From Brachypterus glaber (taxonomy: Eukaryota; Arthropoda; Insecta; Coleoptera; Kateretidae), in contig OY294044.1 of NCBI GenBank assembly GCA_958510825.1, forward strand, positions 85,792,895-85,856,894: a stretch of DNA of 64,000 bases, in the 5' to 3' direction. Shown here one piece after another: positions 1 through 9,625 of the stretch. How positions within the stretch are numbered: position 1 is the first letter of the stretch; each line of letters starts with the position of its first letter. The notes below the pieces were generated by a model that saw only the letters and a list, made by a program, of their open reading frames with translations, was not told where the DNA came from and made no database searches. The translations under genes were made by a program, and so were the position numbers.

Positions 1-339
1 TGTCAAAATTTTAAAATTCAAATCGGTATGGTTCGTATATTTAAAAATTGGTGCCATCTTTACAAAATTAATTATTTATGTGTATTTTTGGAGTCACTGA
101 AACTTAAACTGATGTTAAAATTATAAAACTCAAAATGGCGAATACAATATTATTAATATTCACGATTATGCAAAAATAATTTGGGCACAAAAAAAACTTA
201 TTAAAATATCTAACTATTTCATGCAAAAACCGCATATCTCCAAAAATTTAACCTCTTATGAAAGTGCTATTCATATATACATTAGATTTCAGGCTTAAGC
301 AATTTGTATGTAAAGCACCACATTTTCAGGACATTATCC
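1..339. other. AT-rich sequence, nothing recognised
   Basis: No coding sequence, tandem repeat or inverted terminus is visible. The sequence is AT-rich and resembles the repeat-derived background of the rest of the window. Confidence 0.5.
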
Positions 340-760
340 CTATCCTGAAACCTATATTCATATGAATTATTGCTTTATCGAATTGAAACAATTTCAACTA
401 CAAAGTAAAGTGAAATTGAATCTATCCGGAGGCGTGTCTAGACAAACACATTTTTGCTGCAAACTTTTTTATGTGTATTTTTCTTTGTTTTTTTTTAGTA
501 TAGATTCCTTGAGTAAAAATACAAAAAAAATTCATATAGTGTAACATTTTGTGCCACAAAAAATGTTATTTTTTTAAAGGCTATTGCTCCTTTAATATTA
601 AATTTAGGTGTTTTGGTGAAAAATACATTTTTGCTTAGTATAAATAAAGAATCACCCTACGTCATTAAAATTTTATTGGTGCTTTTTTGTCCCCATTCAA
701 TATGTCCATTTTCTAAGGGCCGTAGCTTCCTTAGGGCTATCAAAACAAAAACTTGTCTCT
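340..760. repeat. Partial copy of the 'GGTTGGTCCGGAAAT' MITE family
   Basis: This stretch shares several blocks in order with the complete elements at 16538-17157 and 34316-35028: the 'ATCCGGAGGCGTGTCTAG' block, 'AACATTTTGTGCCAC', 'AAATTTAGGTGTTTTGGTGAA', and 'CCCCATTCAATATGTCCAT' followed by 'AAGGGCCGTAGC'. Neither the outer CAGGGT-type ends nor a TA duplication is visible, so it is an old truncated copy. The small open frames here are not convincing genes. Confidence 0.65.
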
Positions 761-817
761 GTAATTGGGGGTCGTTCATAAAATACGTCACGCAAATTGA
801 CCAAAATTCATAAAATT

Positions 818-950
818 CATACCCCGTTTCTCGCGTTACTAAAGGATGTAGAGATTTCATATTTTGGCTACCTCCCCCCCAATAAGGAGGGGGGAACCAT
901 ACCCCGTTTCTCGCGTTATTAAACGATTTAGAGATTTCATATTTTGGCTA
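818..950. repeat. Short tandem duplication (~78-bp unit)
   Basis: The block beginning 'ATACCCCGTTTCTCGCGTTA' and running to 'GATTTCATATTTTGGCTA' occurs at about 820-870 and again at about 898-949. A C-run/G-run hairpin (CCTCCCCCCCC ... AGGAGGGGGG) lies between the copies. Nothing suggests coding. Confidence 0.75.
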
Positions 951-1695
951 TTTTCATTTTTTTTTTGCGTACTTTTCCGTTTTATGACTATTTGTGTCGA
1001 TATAAGTCAATTTCAAGCAAAAAAAAAGTTGTCGGTCGATCGGTCGTTCTGTCCGGGAAATTTTGTAAGCACGGTATCTTAAGAACGCTTTAAGGTAGAG
1101 AGTTGAAATTTGGCAAACATGTATATAACCAAAAGTTCTTGCTCGGGATTTTTTTTTGGGTCAAGGGGGGCAAATGGGGAAAAATAAAAAAAAATTACAA
1201 AAATTTTAAAGTTGCTGTATAGGGTTTTTTAAGGTTGCTGAAATTGAATCTGATAATATTTTTTTTAACTCCACCCTCGAGTGGGTTCGTCAAAATTGGT
1301 ATAGGGGTTTTCGGGGTCGACGAATCTGAATGTGATAATAATTTTTTTCTAATTTTACCCCCTAAAGGGTGGGAGTAGTTTTCGTGAAAATTGCTATATT
1401 GGGGTTTTTGAGCTTGCTGAAAGTGAATCTGATAATAAAAAAATTATAACTCCACCCCCTGAGCAGCGGGGGGTAGTTTTCGTGAAAATTGGTATATTGG
1501 GGTTTTTGAGTTTTCTGAAAGTGAATCTGATAATAAAAAAATTCTTACTCCCCCCGTAAGGGGCGGGGGTAATTTTTTTGAAAATTGATATATTGGGGGT
1601 TTTGAGGTAGCTAGAACTGAATCTTAAAATATTTTTTTTTCAAATCCACCCCCTTAGGCTCGGGGTAGTTTTCGTAAAAGTTGGTATGTTGCTGT
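950..1695. repeat. Composite dispersed repeat with ~95-bp tandem units
   Basis: The left part (950-1200) carries the 'GTCGATATAAGTCAATTTCAAGC' theme and a GGTCGATCGGTCG...TCTGTCCGGGAAAT block. It is followed from about 1205 by roughly five diverged ~95-bp units. Each unit reads as GGGTTTTTGAG, then CTGAAAGTGAATCTGATAAT, a C-rich/G-rich hairpin of the CACCCCCTGAGGGGTGGGGG type, and GTTTTCGTGAAAATTGGTAT. The same composite recurs at about 37640-38400. It is noncoding; units differ by point changes and by lost hairpin arms. Confidence 0.8.
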
Positions 1696-1734
1696 GTGTT
1701 GAGCCTAAACTACTAGAACTAGTTTAACTGTCTA

Positions 1735-1805
1735 GCGTCAAAAAATTCATCATGATCACGCGAGTGACATAGGCTATATAAAATACCATGTTTCGAAAAT
1801 ATTAA
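1735..1805 (-). repeat. Possible RTE-like retroposon 3' fragment
   Basis: The reverse complement contains 'CCTATGTCACTCGCGTGATC', which is also found at about 3378-3400 on the + strand. Phrases of this type occur in 3' regions of insect RTE-like elements. No coding part is present, so the assignment is tentative. Confidence 0.3.
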
Positions 1806-2005
1806 TCAAGAACTTAGTTTAGTTTAGTTTAGTTCAGTGCGGGGTTCGCAGCCCTCAACACCTGGTCCCTAGGGACGTTTGTGTTAACCGCACAGATCTC
1901 CTCATATCATTCCTCTTACTTATATAAAGTCCAGGTGCGGTTTCAGGGGAGTGTTCATGATCTCGTTTTGTTCCAGCGAGTCGTTCCCAAAGTACCTCCA
2001 TCAAG
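1806..2005 (-). repeat. Retroposon 3' end with (CTAAA)n tail
   Basis: On the minus strand a moderately GC-rich stretch ends in GCGAACCCCGCACTGAA and then several CTAAA units (+ strand TTTAG repeats at 1815-1835). A pentanucleotide tail is characteristic of some non-LTR retrotransposons and SINEs. GGGCTGCGAACCCC is only loosely like a tRNA-type B box, so a SINE cannot be claimed. No open frame is present. Confidence 0.4.
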
Positions 2006-2570
2006 AACTTAAAAGAAAATCAAAGTAATCTCCAGATTTTTGTTATGAATTCGGATTATACGGTCATTTTTAAATTTAAAAATGGCATTTCATTTGCCCA
2101 CGTTTCGGTTTTTTTATATAAAATTTCTAGTTTCGAAGAAATTGATCGTTATTATCAGAAAAATCAGAGAATTAGATTTTTATTTTGAACTCCGTATCAT
2201 TACGTCCGTTTTAATTAAATTAAAAATGGAATTTTAACAACCAAAGTTTTTTTTTTGTTTCTTTTTTAGTCAGAAATATTAAGTAAATGCATTTTTTCAT
2301 AGACACCTCGACTTGTCTTAAAATGTTTCTGTTTCTTTTCTACCAATTTAATTTATTTTGATATAATTAGAACAAATAGCAATTATAAATCCTAATTGCA
2401 TTTTAAAGAGTCGAAACATTTAGTTTGGCATTAAAGAGAAATTATTTTCTGACTTTCTACAGATTGGTTTACAATTCGGTTTTTGGCCGAAAGCCAAACT
2501 TCGATAAAACAAGGCCACACTGCACAGAACCAAAATGTACCGAAAATATTGCAATAGCATTAAAATTGTT
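2006..2570. other. No gene or repeat recognised
   Basis: AT-rich sequence with long T and A runs. No convincing coding frame and no inverted terminus was found. Confidence 0.5.
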
Positions 2571-2579
2571 TACACAGTA

Positions 2580-2785
2580 AAAAAGAATTCCTTGAACCAA
2601 GGACACATGTCTTTCGAAGCCATATTATCTTGTTTCAATAGCATTTCTTTGAACCATTCATTTAAGGAGATGTTAAAGTTATTTTGTTCAAAGAAATGCT
2701 ACCCTTGAAACAAGAGAATATGGCTTTAAACATGTCTAAAGGCAGGTGTCCTTGGTTCAAGAAATCCTCTTTTTCTATGTAGTTG
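2580..2785. repeat. Foldback MITE, 'CTTGAACCAAGGACAC' family, copy 1
   Basis: The left arm has TTCCTTGAACCAAGGACACATG and CTTTCGAAGCCATATT. The right arm repeats these inverted (AATATGGCTTTAAACATG ... GTGTCCTTGGTTCAAG). The inner arms TTGTTTCAATAGCATTTCTTTGAACC and GGTTC-type sequence are also inverted. The same family occurs at about 25786-26032 and 52866-53146. It is noncoding; the open frame on the minus strand here is produced by the repeat. Confidence 0.75.
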
Positions 2786-2959
2786 GCAATCAACGTTTTG
2801 GAAACAAGCAAAACAAACCCACTACAAAAAAATGCACGTGCTTCATATATACCTATATGAAAAAACTGAAATGTTGGTGAATCAGAAGCCATTTTTAAAT
2901 TTAATACAGATCCTTTGATAACAAATTTATAATTAAAATCTACCATTTAAAGTCCCCAG

Positions 2960-3195
2960 GATTAGGAGAATAAATTAGTAGTTGTCTACATCTAGCAATA
3001 GATGGCGCGCAAGAGTACATCAATCTCATGAATTTATTTATTTAGTGAAAAAGTCGAAGAACGTTTTCTCAATCAGCGTACAGGGTTGACTCTTGGTACT
3101 GAAGAGGTCCAGTAGCCCGAAACTGTGAGTATACCAATATCACTCTGCACGATGACTGGAAAATAGATTGATCGAATATTTAAATAAAATATACA
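2960..3195 (+). repeat. Dispersed repeat family A, fragment
   Basis: The sequence holds the family-A phrases in order: GTAGTTGTCTACATCTAGCA, AATAGATGGCGC, CATCAATCTCATG, TTGACTCTTGGTACTGAAGA, CCAATATCACTCTGCACGAT and AATAGATTGATCGAATATTT. Related copies lie at 15467-16110, 24100-24680, 40390-40523 and 50222-50640. No protein is encoded and the element type is unknown. Confidence 0.75.
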
Positions 3196-3369
3196 GATTT
3201 CTAGGATTTTCCCTTATATTTCTGATGATGATGAAGAGCCAAAATGTGGGCGAGTCAAGAGTTATTTTTAAATTTAATATAGACCATATGATACCATCAT
3301 AAAAAAATTAAAGATTTGTTTGATTTTCTGTTAAATTTATGATGATAACTATCAATATTATTGAAACAA

Positions 3370-3490
3370 AATTTTATGAGACCTATGTCACTCGCGTGAT
3401 CCAGACGAATCTTTTCTAGATCGTTAAAATAAGCCCAGTAGTTTTGGGCTCTAAAGAGGAACAAACAAACATACATACATACCAATACAT
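3370..3490 (+). repeat. Possible RTE-like retroposon 3' fragment
   Basis: It contains TATGTCACTCGCGTGATCCA, then AAGCCCAGTAGTTTTGGGCT and GAGGAACAAACAAACATACA with a CATA-type microsatellite. 'Cagtagtttt...gaacaaacatacatac' is typical of insect RTE-like 3' regions. This is inference from general pattern knowledge; no reverse transcriptase remains. Confidence 0.4.
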
Positions 3491-4030
3491 GTTAAAAACA
3501 ACCATCCTCTAGCGCTGCGGAAGTCGGGTAATAAAAAAATTTATTATTTTTTTTTATTTTTTTATTTGCTATAAGTTTTTTAAAATTCTAATTTTTGCCA
3601 GTCCCGCTAAATGAATACCCCGAATCGACAAGTGATAATAATCCACATGTGATTTAAGCAGCTTAAATTTGTTAACAGAATTAGTTGCTATTATGGAGTA
3701 TTATGAGATTAATAAAGGCTATCAATTAACGGAAACATAAATTGGCGAAACGGCCATTTTTATCGATATATTGACCTCGGTTATAGCCGATTAATGCCAT
3801 TTTCAGCCGCATTAACTTTTATATAAGGCTGGAAGTAATATCTCCTTCAACTTTGTTAAGTGGTGGCTAATACGAGTAAACAAGCTGTGAAGTGGGCATC
3901 GAATTTCAGAGTACACTCAAAACAAATTTTTTTGCTGAAATGTGTACCGTCGAATACATAATTAACCAGTAAACTCAAAAAAGCATGGCACACAAACATT
4001 GTTATTAAATTATAAATGAAATAAAGTTTA
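3490..4030. other. No gene recognised
   Basis: No convincing open frame, terminal repeat or tandem repeat was found in this AT-rich interval. Confidence 0.5.
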
Positions 4031-4033
4031 GTG

Positions 4034-4181
4034 TATTCAAATTCAAATTCAAATTCATTTATTGCTCCTTCGTTATTTCTAACATGAACAAAAGGTATAC
4101 AAAAATATTTCCTAAACTAGGTGCTATTAATTTATATTTCCTAAACTAGGTATTATTAGGTTATTAAGAAAATTGCAAAAA
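4034..4181 (-). repeat. Retroposon-like 3' end with (GAATTT)n tail
   Basis: On the minus strand the sequence ends in repeated GAATTT units (+ strand ATTCAAATTCAAATTC at 4037-4058), a simple-sequence tail like that of many insect non-LTR elements. Just inside it, TTTCCTAAACTAGGT is repeated (about 4108 and 4138). No coding sequence could be attached. Confidence 0.4.
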
Positions 4182-4543
4182 TTGGATTAAAACACTTAAA
4201 AGATATAAAAGGCTGTGGTGAAAGGTGGAAAATGGTTTATAAAACAAGGTAAATAAAATTCGTAGAATCTACGAGGTAAATATCTAAATAAAATTAGGCA
4301 AACCTCCTTACATAAATATCACACAAGTGTGATATAAAAATATCAAACTAGTGCGATATGAGGCGTTTTCTAAAGAACAAAAGAGTGTGCTAAATGTGAT
4401 TTTCATAGAGGATCATAGGAAAAGAAATTCTGCAGTACTCCACTACAGAATTTTTCAGTCAATGAGAAAATCCCTACCAAAATGACATATAAGTTAGGGT
4501 CACTTTATCTTAGTCTTATTTTGTTCTTTCGTTCTCTTTCGTT
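4182..4543. repeat. Direct duplication, copy 1 (362 bp)
   Basis: From TTGGATTAAAACACTTAAAA to GTTCTCTTTCGTT this is nearly identical to 5290-5653, with only a few substitutions and a 2-bp insertion. It contains small hairpins (CACACAAGTGTGA, GAATTCTGCAGTACTCC...) but no credible open frame. Confidence 0.9.
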
Positions 4544-4704
4544 TGGACTTTTTTAGGTTATTAAGAAAATTGCAAAAACAACAACAAACAAACAAAAAAA
4601 AAGACTAATCGGCTCTAAAATGTTTGGACTGATTCTTATAAAGATAGCATTATGGAGTTTAGTGTATTATAGACGGCAAACTATATAAATCTATAATAGT
4701 ATAT

Positions 4705-4835
4705 TACATAACTAGTGTGGAAAGTGACATATTTCACGCGAGTGGGAAGGTTAACGAGCCGTTAGGCGAGTGAGGTAACCCTACGAGTGTATGAAATACA
4801 CTTTCCAACGAGTTACGTACACTGTTTTTTCTACG
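4705..4835 (+). repeat. Nested-hairpin CGAG module H1
   Basis: Three inverted pairs are nested around one centre: GGAAAGTG (4719) with CACTTTCC (4799), ATTTCA with TGAAAT, and GGTTA with TAACC. The apex is ACGAGCCGTTAGGCGAGT. CGAG occurs five times in direct orientation (4739, 4755, 4767, 4784, 4809), while its complement CTCG is absent. Flanks read AGTATATTAC...ACTAGTG on the left and ACACTGTTTTTTCTAC on the right. The architecture recurs in other modules of the window with different stems. Confidence 0.75.
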
Positions 4836-4839
4836 ATCC

Positions 4840-5289
4840 CGAAAAAAGTTTTAATTTTAAAATTTTCTAATTTTTATTAACTTTTAAGAAAAGCAAAGCA
4901 CAAAATAATTATAAATAGCATACAAATTTATGTAGGTATGTCAAACAGGAAATATGATTTTTATTTAGCTTTAGTTTTCTTGGTTTTATATTTATTACAA
5001 TACATAGCTGTTTAATGGGTTGCCTACTCCTAAATAAATGCAAACTTGAGTTTGCTTATTAAATTAGATTTCTGTGGTTATGCTGCCATATAAGACAGTA
5101 AAATTGTAGTTTTACATTTCATAAGAAAAATACTGTGTATTTTGATGTTTTTTATGTAATGTAAGGTAACTAAATAAAAAATTAAGTAATTTTTATAAGA
5201 TCTAGACTGTCTAGACTAGACAGTAATGGTCAAAATAGTAACGTTATAGTAACTATAGTTTCTATTTTTGACATGAAAAACAGAAATAT
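4840..5289. other. No gene recognised
   Basis: AT-rich spacer between module H1 and the second copy of the direct duplication. It holds only a short local hairpin (ATCTAGACTGTCTAGACTAGAC, 5200-5221). Confidence 0.5.
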
Positions 5290-5653
5290 TTGGATTAAAA
5301 CACTTAAAAGATTTAAAAGGCTGTGGTGAAAGGTGGAAAATGGTTTATAAAACAAGGTAAATAAAATTCGTAGAATCTACGAGGTAAATATCTAAATAAA
5401 ATTAGGCAAACCTCCTTACATAAATATCACACAAGTGTGATGTAAAAATATCAAACAAGTGCGATATGAGGCGTTTTCTAAAGAAAAAAAGAGTGTGCTA
5501 AATGTGATTTTCATAGAGGATCATAGGAAAAGAAATTCTGCAGTACTCCACTACAGAATTTTTCACAGTCAATGAGAAAATCCCTACCAAAATGACATAT
5601 AAGTTAGGGTCACTTTATCTTAGTCTTATATTGTTCTTTCGTTCTCTTTCGTT
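5290..5653. repeat. Direct duplication, copy 2 (364 bp)
   Basis: Nearly identical to 4182-4543, about 1.1 kb upstream. It diverges abruptly at GTTCTCTTTCGTT, where copy 1 continues TGGACTT and copy 2 continues AGTTTTCGG. The small open frames crossing it on both strands are overlapping shadows and unlikely to be genes. Confidence 0.9.
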
Positions 5654-5871
5654 AGTTTTCGGTTTTTGGCCTTGGCATTTTTTTGGAAGAAAAAAACGAA
5701 AACCAGAGCAAAAACGGACCAAGTACAGATCAAGTGACCCTAATATAGCTGCTGTTGTTATTAAATTGTCACCTATAAATTCTTTAAATTTTAATTGCAA
5801 ATTGCAAATTCATGACTGAAATGTTAAAACTATTACTGATTAGTGAAAACCAATATACAGGGTGTATTTGA

Positions 5872-6165
5872 AATATTCTTGAACTGCTAACAAATGCCTA
5901 TAAAAATAAAACTACTTATGTCACAAACAACCAAGTTCATGATTATTTCACTAGAAATGCTAATAACTTTCATATGCATTATCGAAGATTATATAAAACT
6001 TATGACAAATCTCCCATACATGTTGGCTTAAAACTATTCAATTTGTTACCCTGTGACATAAAAAACATTAAAAACGTACACCTGTTTAGAAAAACAGTAA
6101 AGAAAACTCTATTAAAAGAATGTTTCTATAAAGTAAATGATTTTAAATGGCCATTGGTTGAGTGA
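5872..6165 (+). pseudogene. C-terminal fragment of a non-LTR reverse transcriptase
   Basis: This is the last part of the reverse-transcriptase ORF of a Jockey/CR1-like non-LTR retrotransposon. The open frame reads through QVHDYFTRNANNF at about 5932-5970, then SPIHVGLKLFNLLPCDIK and a lysine-rich FRKTVKKTL end. In this superfamily the order 'H-Y-TRN', 'GxKLFNxLP..IK' and a basic tail marks the extreme C-terminus after the RT thumb. No catalytic RT motif remains, so the copy is 5'-truncated, as is usual for this mechanism. The stop is at 6165, followed by ~115 bp of 3' UTR and a (GATTT)n tail. Confidence 0.75.
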
Positions 6166-6310
6166 TAGTATACTGTATGATAAGCTTTTAATCTGTAAGT
6201 TAACAATTATGTAATTTAACATATCTAACATTTTTATGAAATTCTCTTTGACATGTTCAAAAACTTGTTTCTACGAACGAAATAAATGATTTGATTTGAT
6301 TTGATTTGAG
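6166..6310 (+). repeat. 3' UTR and (GATTT)n tail of the non-LTR fragment
   Basis: After the stop codon come ~115 bp of AT-rich 3' UTR, an AATAAATGA word and four GATTT units at about 6288-6308. A pentanucleotide tail in place of poly(A) is common for insect non-LTR elements and marks the 3' end of the truncated copy. Confidence 0.7.
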
Positions 6311-6369
6311 TGTAGGAAATTTTAACAACTGATTCTACATGATAAAATATGACAAAAAGTTCCTATAAA

Positions 6370-7160
6370 CATATGTCTAAAAATGCGTCATAAGGGAGCT
6401 CTGCCCCTTTGAAATTGGCTAAAAAAATCGGTTTTTATTTAATAACTCAGGAACCCTTTGAGATATATTAACGAGGTTTTGCACGTGAATTAATCCTAAT
6501 AAGGCCCATCTTTGTATGTCATTTTCACGTACTTATTTAAACCAGGGGTGTGTGAAACGGGGGGGCCTTATCAGTTTTTTGTCCCAAACTTTTTTCTGTG
6601 TAACTTTTTTGCAATTTTATTTTTAAATATGATTCCTCAGGTCAAAATACAAAAAAAGGTACTCTTGTTGTAATACTGTAGGATTAACCGTTTTCGAGAA
6701 AAGTTCATTTGAAGGTGAAATTTCACGGTTCGAGGACGAAAAATTAAATACTAAAATTTCGAAAACCAAAATTTTAATGATGCAATGTTATTCTACATCA
6801 AAAACTAAGAAAAAAAGTTTCGATACATGTAGGTCGAAAAAACGCTTTTAAAGCTACCATAGCCCTTTAAAAATGGTGCATATTTAGGAGACCATAGCTC
6901 CACTAGGATTGATTTTTGGAAGTACCTGTATATGAGGTTTTTTTCTTAGTTTTTAATGTACATTCGCCCTGCATCATTAAAATTTTGGTTTTCAACATTT
7001 TAGTATTTAATTTTTCGTCCTCGAACCGTGGAATTTCACCTTCAAATGAATTTTTCTCGAAAACGGTTAATCCTACAGTATTACAACAAGAGTATCTTTT
7101 TTATGTATTTTGACCTGAGGAATCATATTTCAAAAATAAAATTGCAAAAAACGTAAATAA
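6370..7160. repeat. Long foldback element, 'TTCGTCCTCGAACCGTG' family, copy 1
   Basis: Arms at about 6605-6835 and 6920-7150 are inverted copies. Left: GATTCCTCAGGTCAAAATAC, AATACTGTAGGATTAACCG, TTTCACGGTTCGAGGACGAA, then AAACCAAAATTTTAATGATG. The right arm carries the complements in reverse order. The centre has the 'CATAGCTCC...TAGGATTG' block. A related element lies at 57790-58265 with its centre in the opposite orientation. Open frames inside are created by the arms. Confidence 0.8.
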
Positions 7161-7500
7161 ATTGAAAAAAATGTTTTTGAAAAAAATTGTTTTTACCTCA
7201 TTTTACCCCCTTATCCCAATTGGAGTAAACCGATTTTTACGAAAAACAATCCCAGCCTAGAACTTTCGATAATCAACTAAGAAATTTGAAGTCTTTAGCC
7301 TGATGCGTTCTTGAGTTATCGTGGTCACAAATTTCCCGGACACACAGACCGACAGACAGTTTTTTTGTGACGGAAATCATATTTTTTTGGATATAAAACG
7401 TGCAGAAACGTAAAAAAAGGCAATAAAAATTTTTCGATTTTTTTTACTAACGCAAGGCTTTCCTTGGGGAATGTAAGATGATGTCCAAAGTCAACCAAAA
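7161..7500 (-). repeat. Dispersed 'GTCCGGGAAATTTGTGACCAC' repeat
   Basis: On the minus strand this carries the CTGTCGGTCTGTGTGTCCGG block, GTGACCACGATAACTCAAGA, ACGCATCAGG, and the 'CTAGGCTGGGATTGTTTTTC' block. Copies occur at about 20380-20640 (+) and 39290-39590 (-). It is noncoding. Confidence 0.75.
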
Positions 7501-8205
7501 AGTTTAAAACCAATTAGGTTACAGCTTATTTTAGAGAACGATTTAATAAGATATGAGCACAGTAATCTAAAAAAAAAGCTAACTACAATCCAACGCAGGT
7601 TGCAATCTTAACTAAACGCCGCGGCGGACGGTTGTTCACAGTTATATTACGTTATGTCGCAAACGGTTTGTTTTTCAAAACAACTTATAATATTTTAGTT
7701 ATTTAAACACGCGGAATAACTCTCTGCGCGGTATTCCCCCTTTCCCCTAAGCTAAGGTACTTTTATATTACTTTTCATTAATTTTTACCTTGTATTTCCT
7801 AAAAAACAGTTTTTCCCAATTGGTGCGTTCTTTTCTATTTTTCCAATGCTGCGGAAAATTTCCGATTTTCCCAAATTTATTTTCTATATTTTACAAAGCT
7901 TAACCCACATAAGAGAGAAAATTGTCAAACGAAAACAATTCAATTTCCATCAAATAAATATTCCCGTGTTATAAATTTACCAGTTCTCCGAAAGTGTTTT
8001 ACATAATTTTGTGGTTCGTTACACGCATAATTGAATAATAATTAGAGCAAAATGGAATATTTTCCGCCCTCTTATAAATTGGTCGGCTTGTGTCTTTAAA
8101 CCGTCGAATTTCGGATAATCCTAATTTCCATGTTGGATTTCTAAAGAACCCCGCACAGTATTCGTGTGATTTTGTCTTTTGGCGAATTTGGCTATTTTTT
8201 CGTTT
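7501..8205. other. No gene or repeat recognised
   Basis: A 700-bp stretch without repeats shared elsewhere in the window and without a convincing coding frame. It could be ordinary intergenic host DNA. Confidence 0.5.
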
Positions 8206-8209
8206 TTAA

Positions 8210-8303
8210 CACGTGGGCTACCACCCGAAATCTTCTCTTTCTATTAAATCTAATATGGAAAAAATATTGAGAGTCGCCGGTGTCTCTCGTAGTAGCCAAC
8301 GTG
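8210..8303. mobile_element. piggyBac-like MITE (94 bp, TTAA-flanked)
   Basis: The element is bounded by TTAA at 8206-8209 and 8304-8307. The termini are inverted: CACGTGGGCTACCAC on the left, and GTAGCCAACGTG on the right (reverse complement CACGTTGGCTAC). TTAA target duplication is the hallmark of piggyBac-type transposition. It is too small to code. Related elements lie at 25208-25352 and 54438-54678. Confidence 0.7.
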
Positions 8304-8724
8304 TTAAAATATCTTTTTGAAAAGGGGATTAAAAAAAAATAAATAAAAAAAACGTTTTTTCAATTTTTTTTACAAAATTGTTTCAATTAAATCATGTAAA
8401 AACAGCATCACATGACAGTCGTTTAGTAATAAAGTGGTTCGCAGAACAAAGGACTTTCTTCTAGATTATTTTATTTTTTCCTAGAAAATGCTCGTTTTAA
8501 GTAGGTATAAATTTAAAGCAATAACAAATGTCTCATTCTTAAAATCTCATTGTCCGCGTACTCTAACGTGTACTAAAAAGTAAGTAATTAATAAACTAAA
8601 TTATTTTTTGACAGTGACAAGTGGCTTATTGAGTGTATACCAGGTGAGTTTTAAATTAAGATTAATCATCATTGAAAATGAGCACTATCTACTAACTAGG
8701 TAATAGGAATAGTTATTTATGGTA
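8304..8724. other. No gene recognised
   Basis: AT-rich spacer with T runs. No inverted repeats or coding frame were found. Confidence 0.5.
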
Positions 8725-8865
8725 CTAGTGGGTAAAGTAAGATATTGCCCATGAGAAAATTAACCTGTCCAAAAGTCCAAACGAGGCGTCAGCCAAGCAG
8801 GTTAATTTTCGAAAGGGCAATATCGGTTTACCCATGAGTGTAATACAAGGTGTTGTCCAATAAAT
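8725..8865 (+). repeat. Nested-hairpin module H3
   Basis: Inverted pairs GGGTAAA/TTTACCC, GATATTGCCC/GGGCAATATC and AAAATTAACCTG/CAGGTTAATTTT nest around an ACGAGGCGTCAGCCAAG apex (8782-8798). Flanks are TACTAGTGGG on the left and CCCATGAGTGTAATACAA on the right. A shortened relative that has lost part of one inner arm is at 51470-51585. Confidence 0.75.
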
Positions 8866-9625
8866 AGCTTAGGAATTCATATTTTTATTAAAAATTTTAA
8901 TGACATTTACAAGAAAATAATTTGACAAGTGACAGTTGAGTGGGTAAAATGAATAATTATCCACTCAATAAAGTAAAAGCCACGCGGGGGTTATTATTGA
9001 GTTTATTTATTTAAAATAAAGCTGTTAATTGTCTTATTATCTGTATGTATTGGATAAAAAATTTATTTTTAATTTTAGGTATTATTTACTGTATACGTAT
9101 TTGAAATTGGTTTTAGCGCAATTAAACTTAAATCAATATAATAATTAAAATTATATTTTATTAAATTTATATTCATTTTATAAAATTTTAATTCCTAAAA
9201 AATATTATAATGGATTTATTGTATTTAATTGAATTAAATTCTATTTATATAGTATTACATAATATAAAATCTGTTTGGTGCAATTTTATAGCTATTCCGC
9301 ATAAATATAATTAAATGAAACGCTCCCTTTCTAGACGGGTGGCAGTTTTTTTAAACCGCTATCTAATAGTCCTACGATAAAAATTACTAGATGATTAGTT
9401 TGATTCAGATTTGTCAAACGCTGTTTAATAAAAATAAAAATATAACTTATGTTCTACTGTACAAGTAAAGCAAAACCGTGATAACATTAATACGTTTTAA
9501 GCCTCCAGTTACGAGACACGGTATTCTTTACATTTTCATATATTGCTACTCCACCACTGCGAACACCACAACGTTTGAACTGGTTGATTTTTATGACCAA
9601 TCTAAAGACTGACGAACGTTTTTAA
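8866..9625. repeat. Downstream part of the H3-associated repeat, then AT-rich DNA
   Basis: Words such as AATTGTCTTATTA...GTATTGGA (about 9026-9055) recur after the second H3-type module near 51890-51920, so at least 8866-9060 belongs to a larger dispersed repeat. The remainder to 9625 is AT-rich without recognisable features. Confidence 0.45.

Noticed and set aside
1838..1870. tRNA-like B box suggesting a tRNA gene or SINE promoter
   Set aside because: GCGAACCCCGC is only a loose match; no A box at the right spacing and no cloverleaf could be folded.
4705..4835. Nested hairpins as remnants of an integrated parvovirus-like terminus
   Set aside because: No replication or capsid gene remnants occur nearby, and several modules lie within MITE-like repeats; kept only as an analogy.
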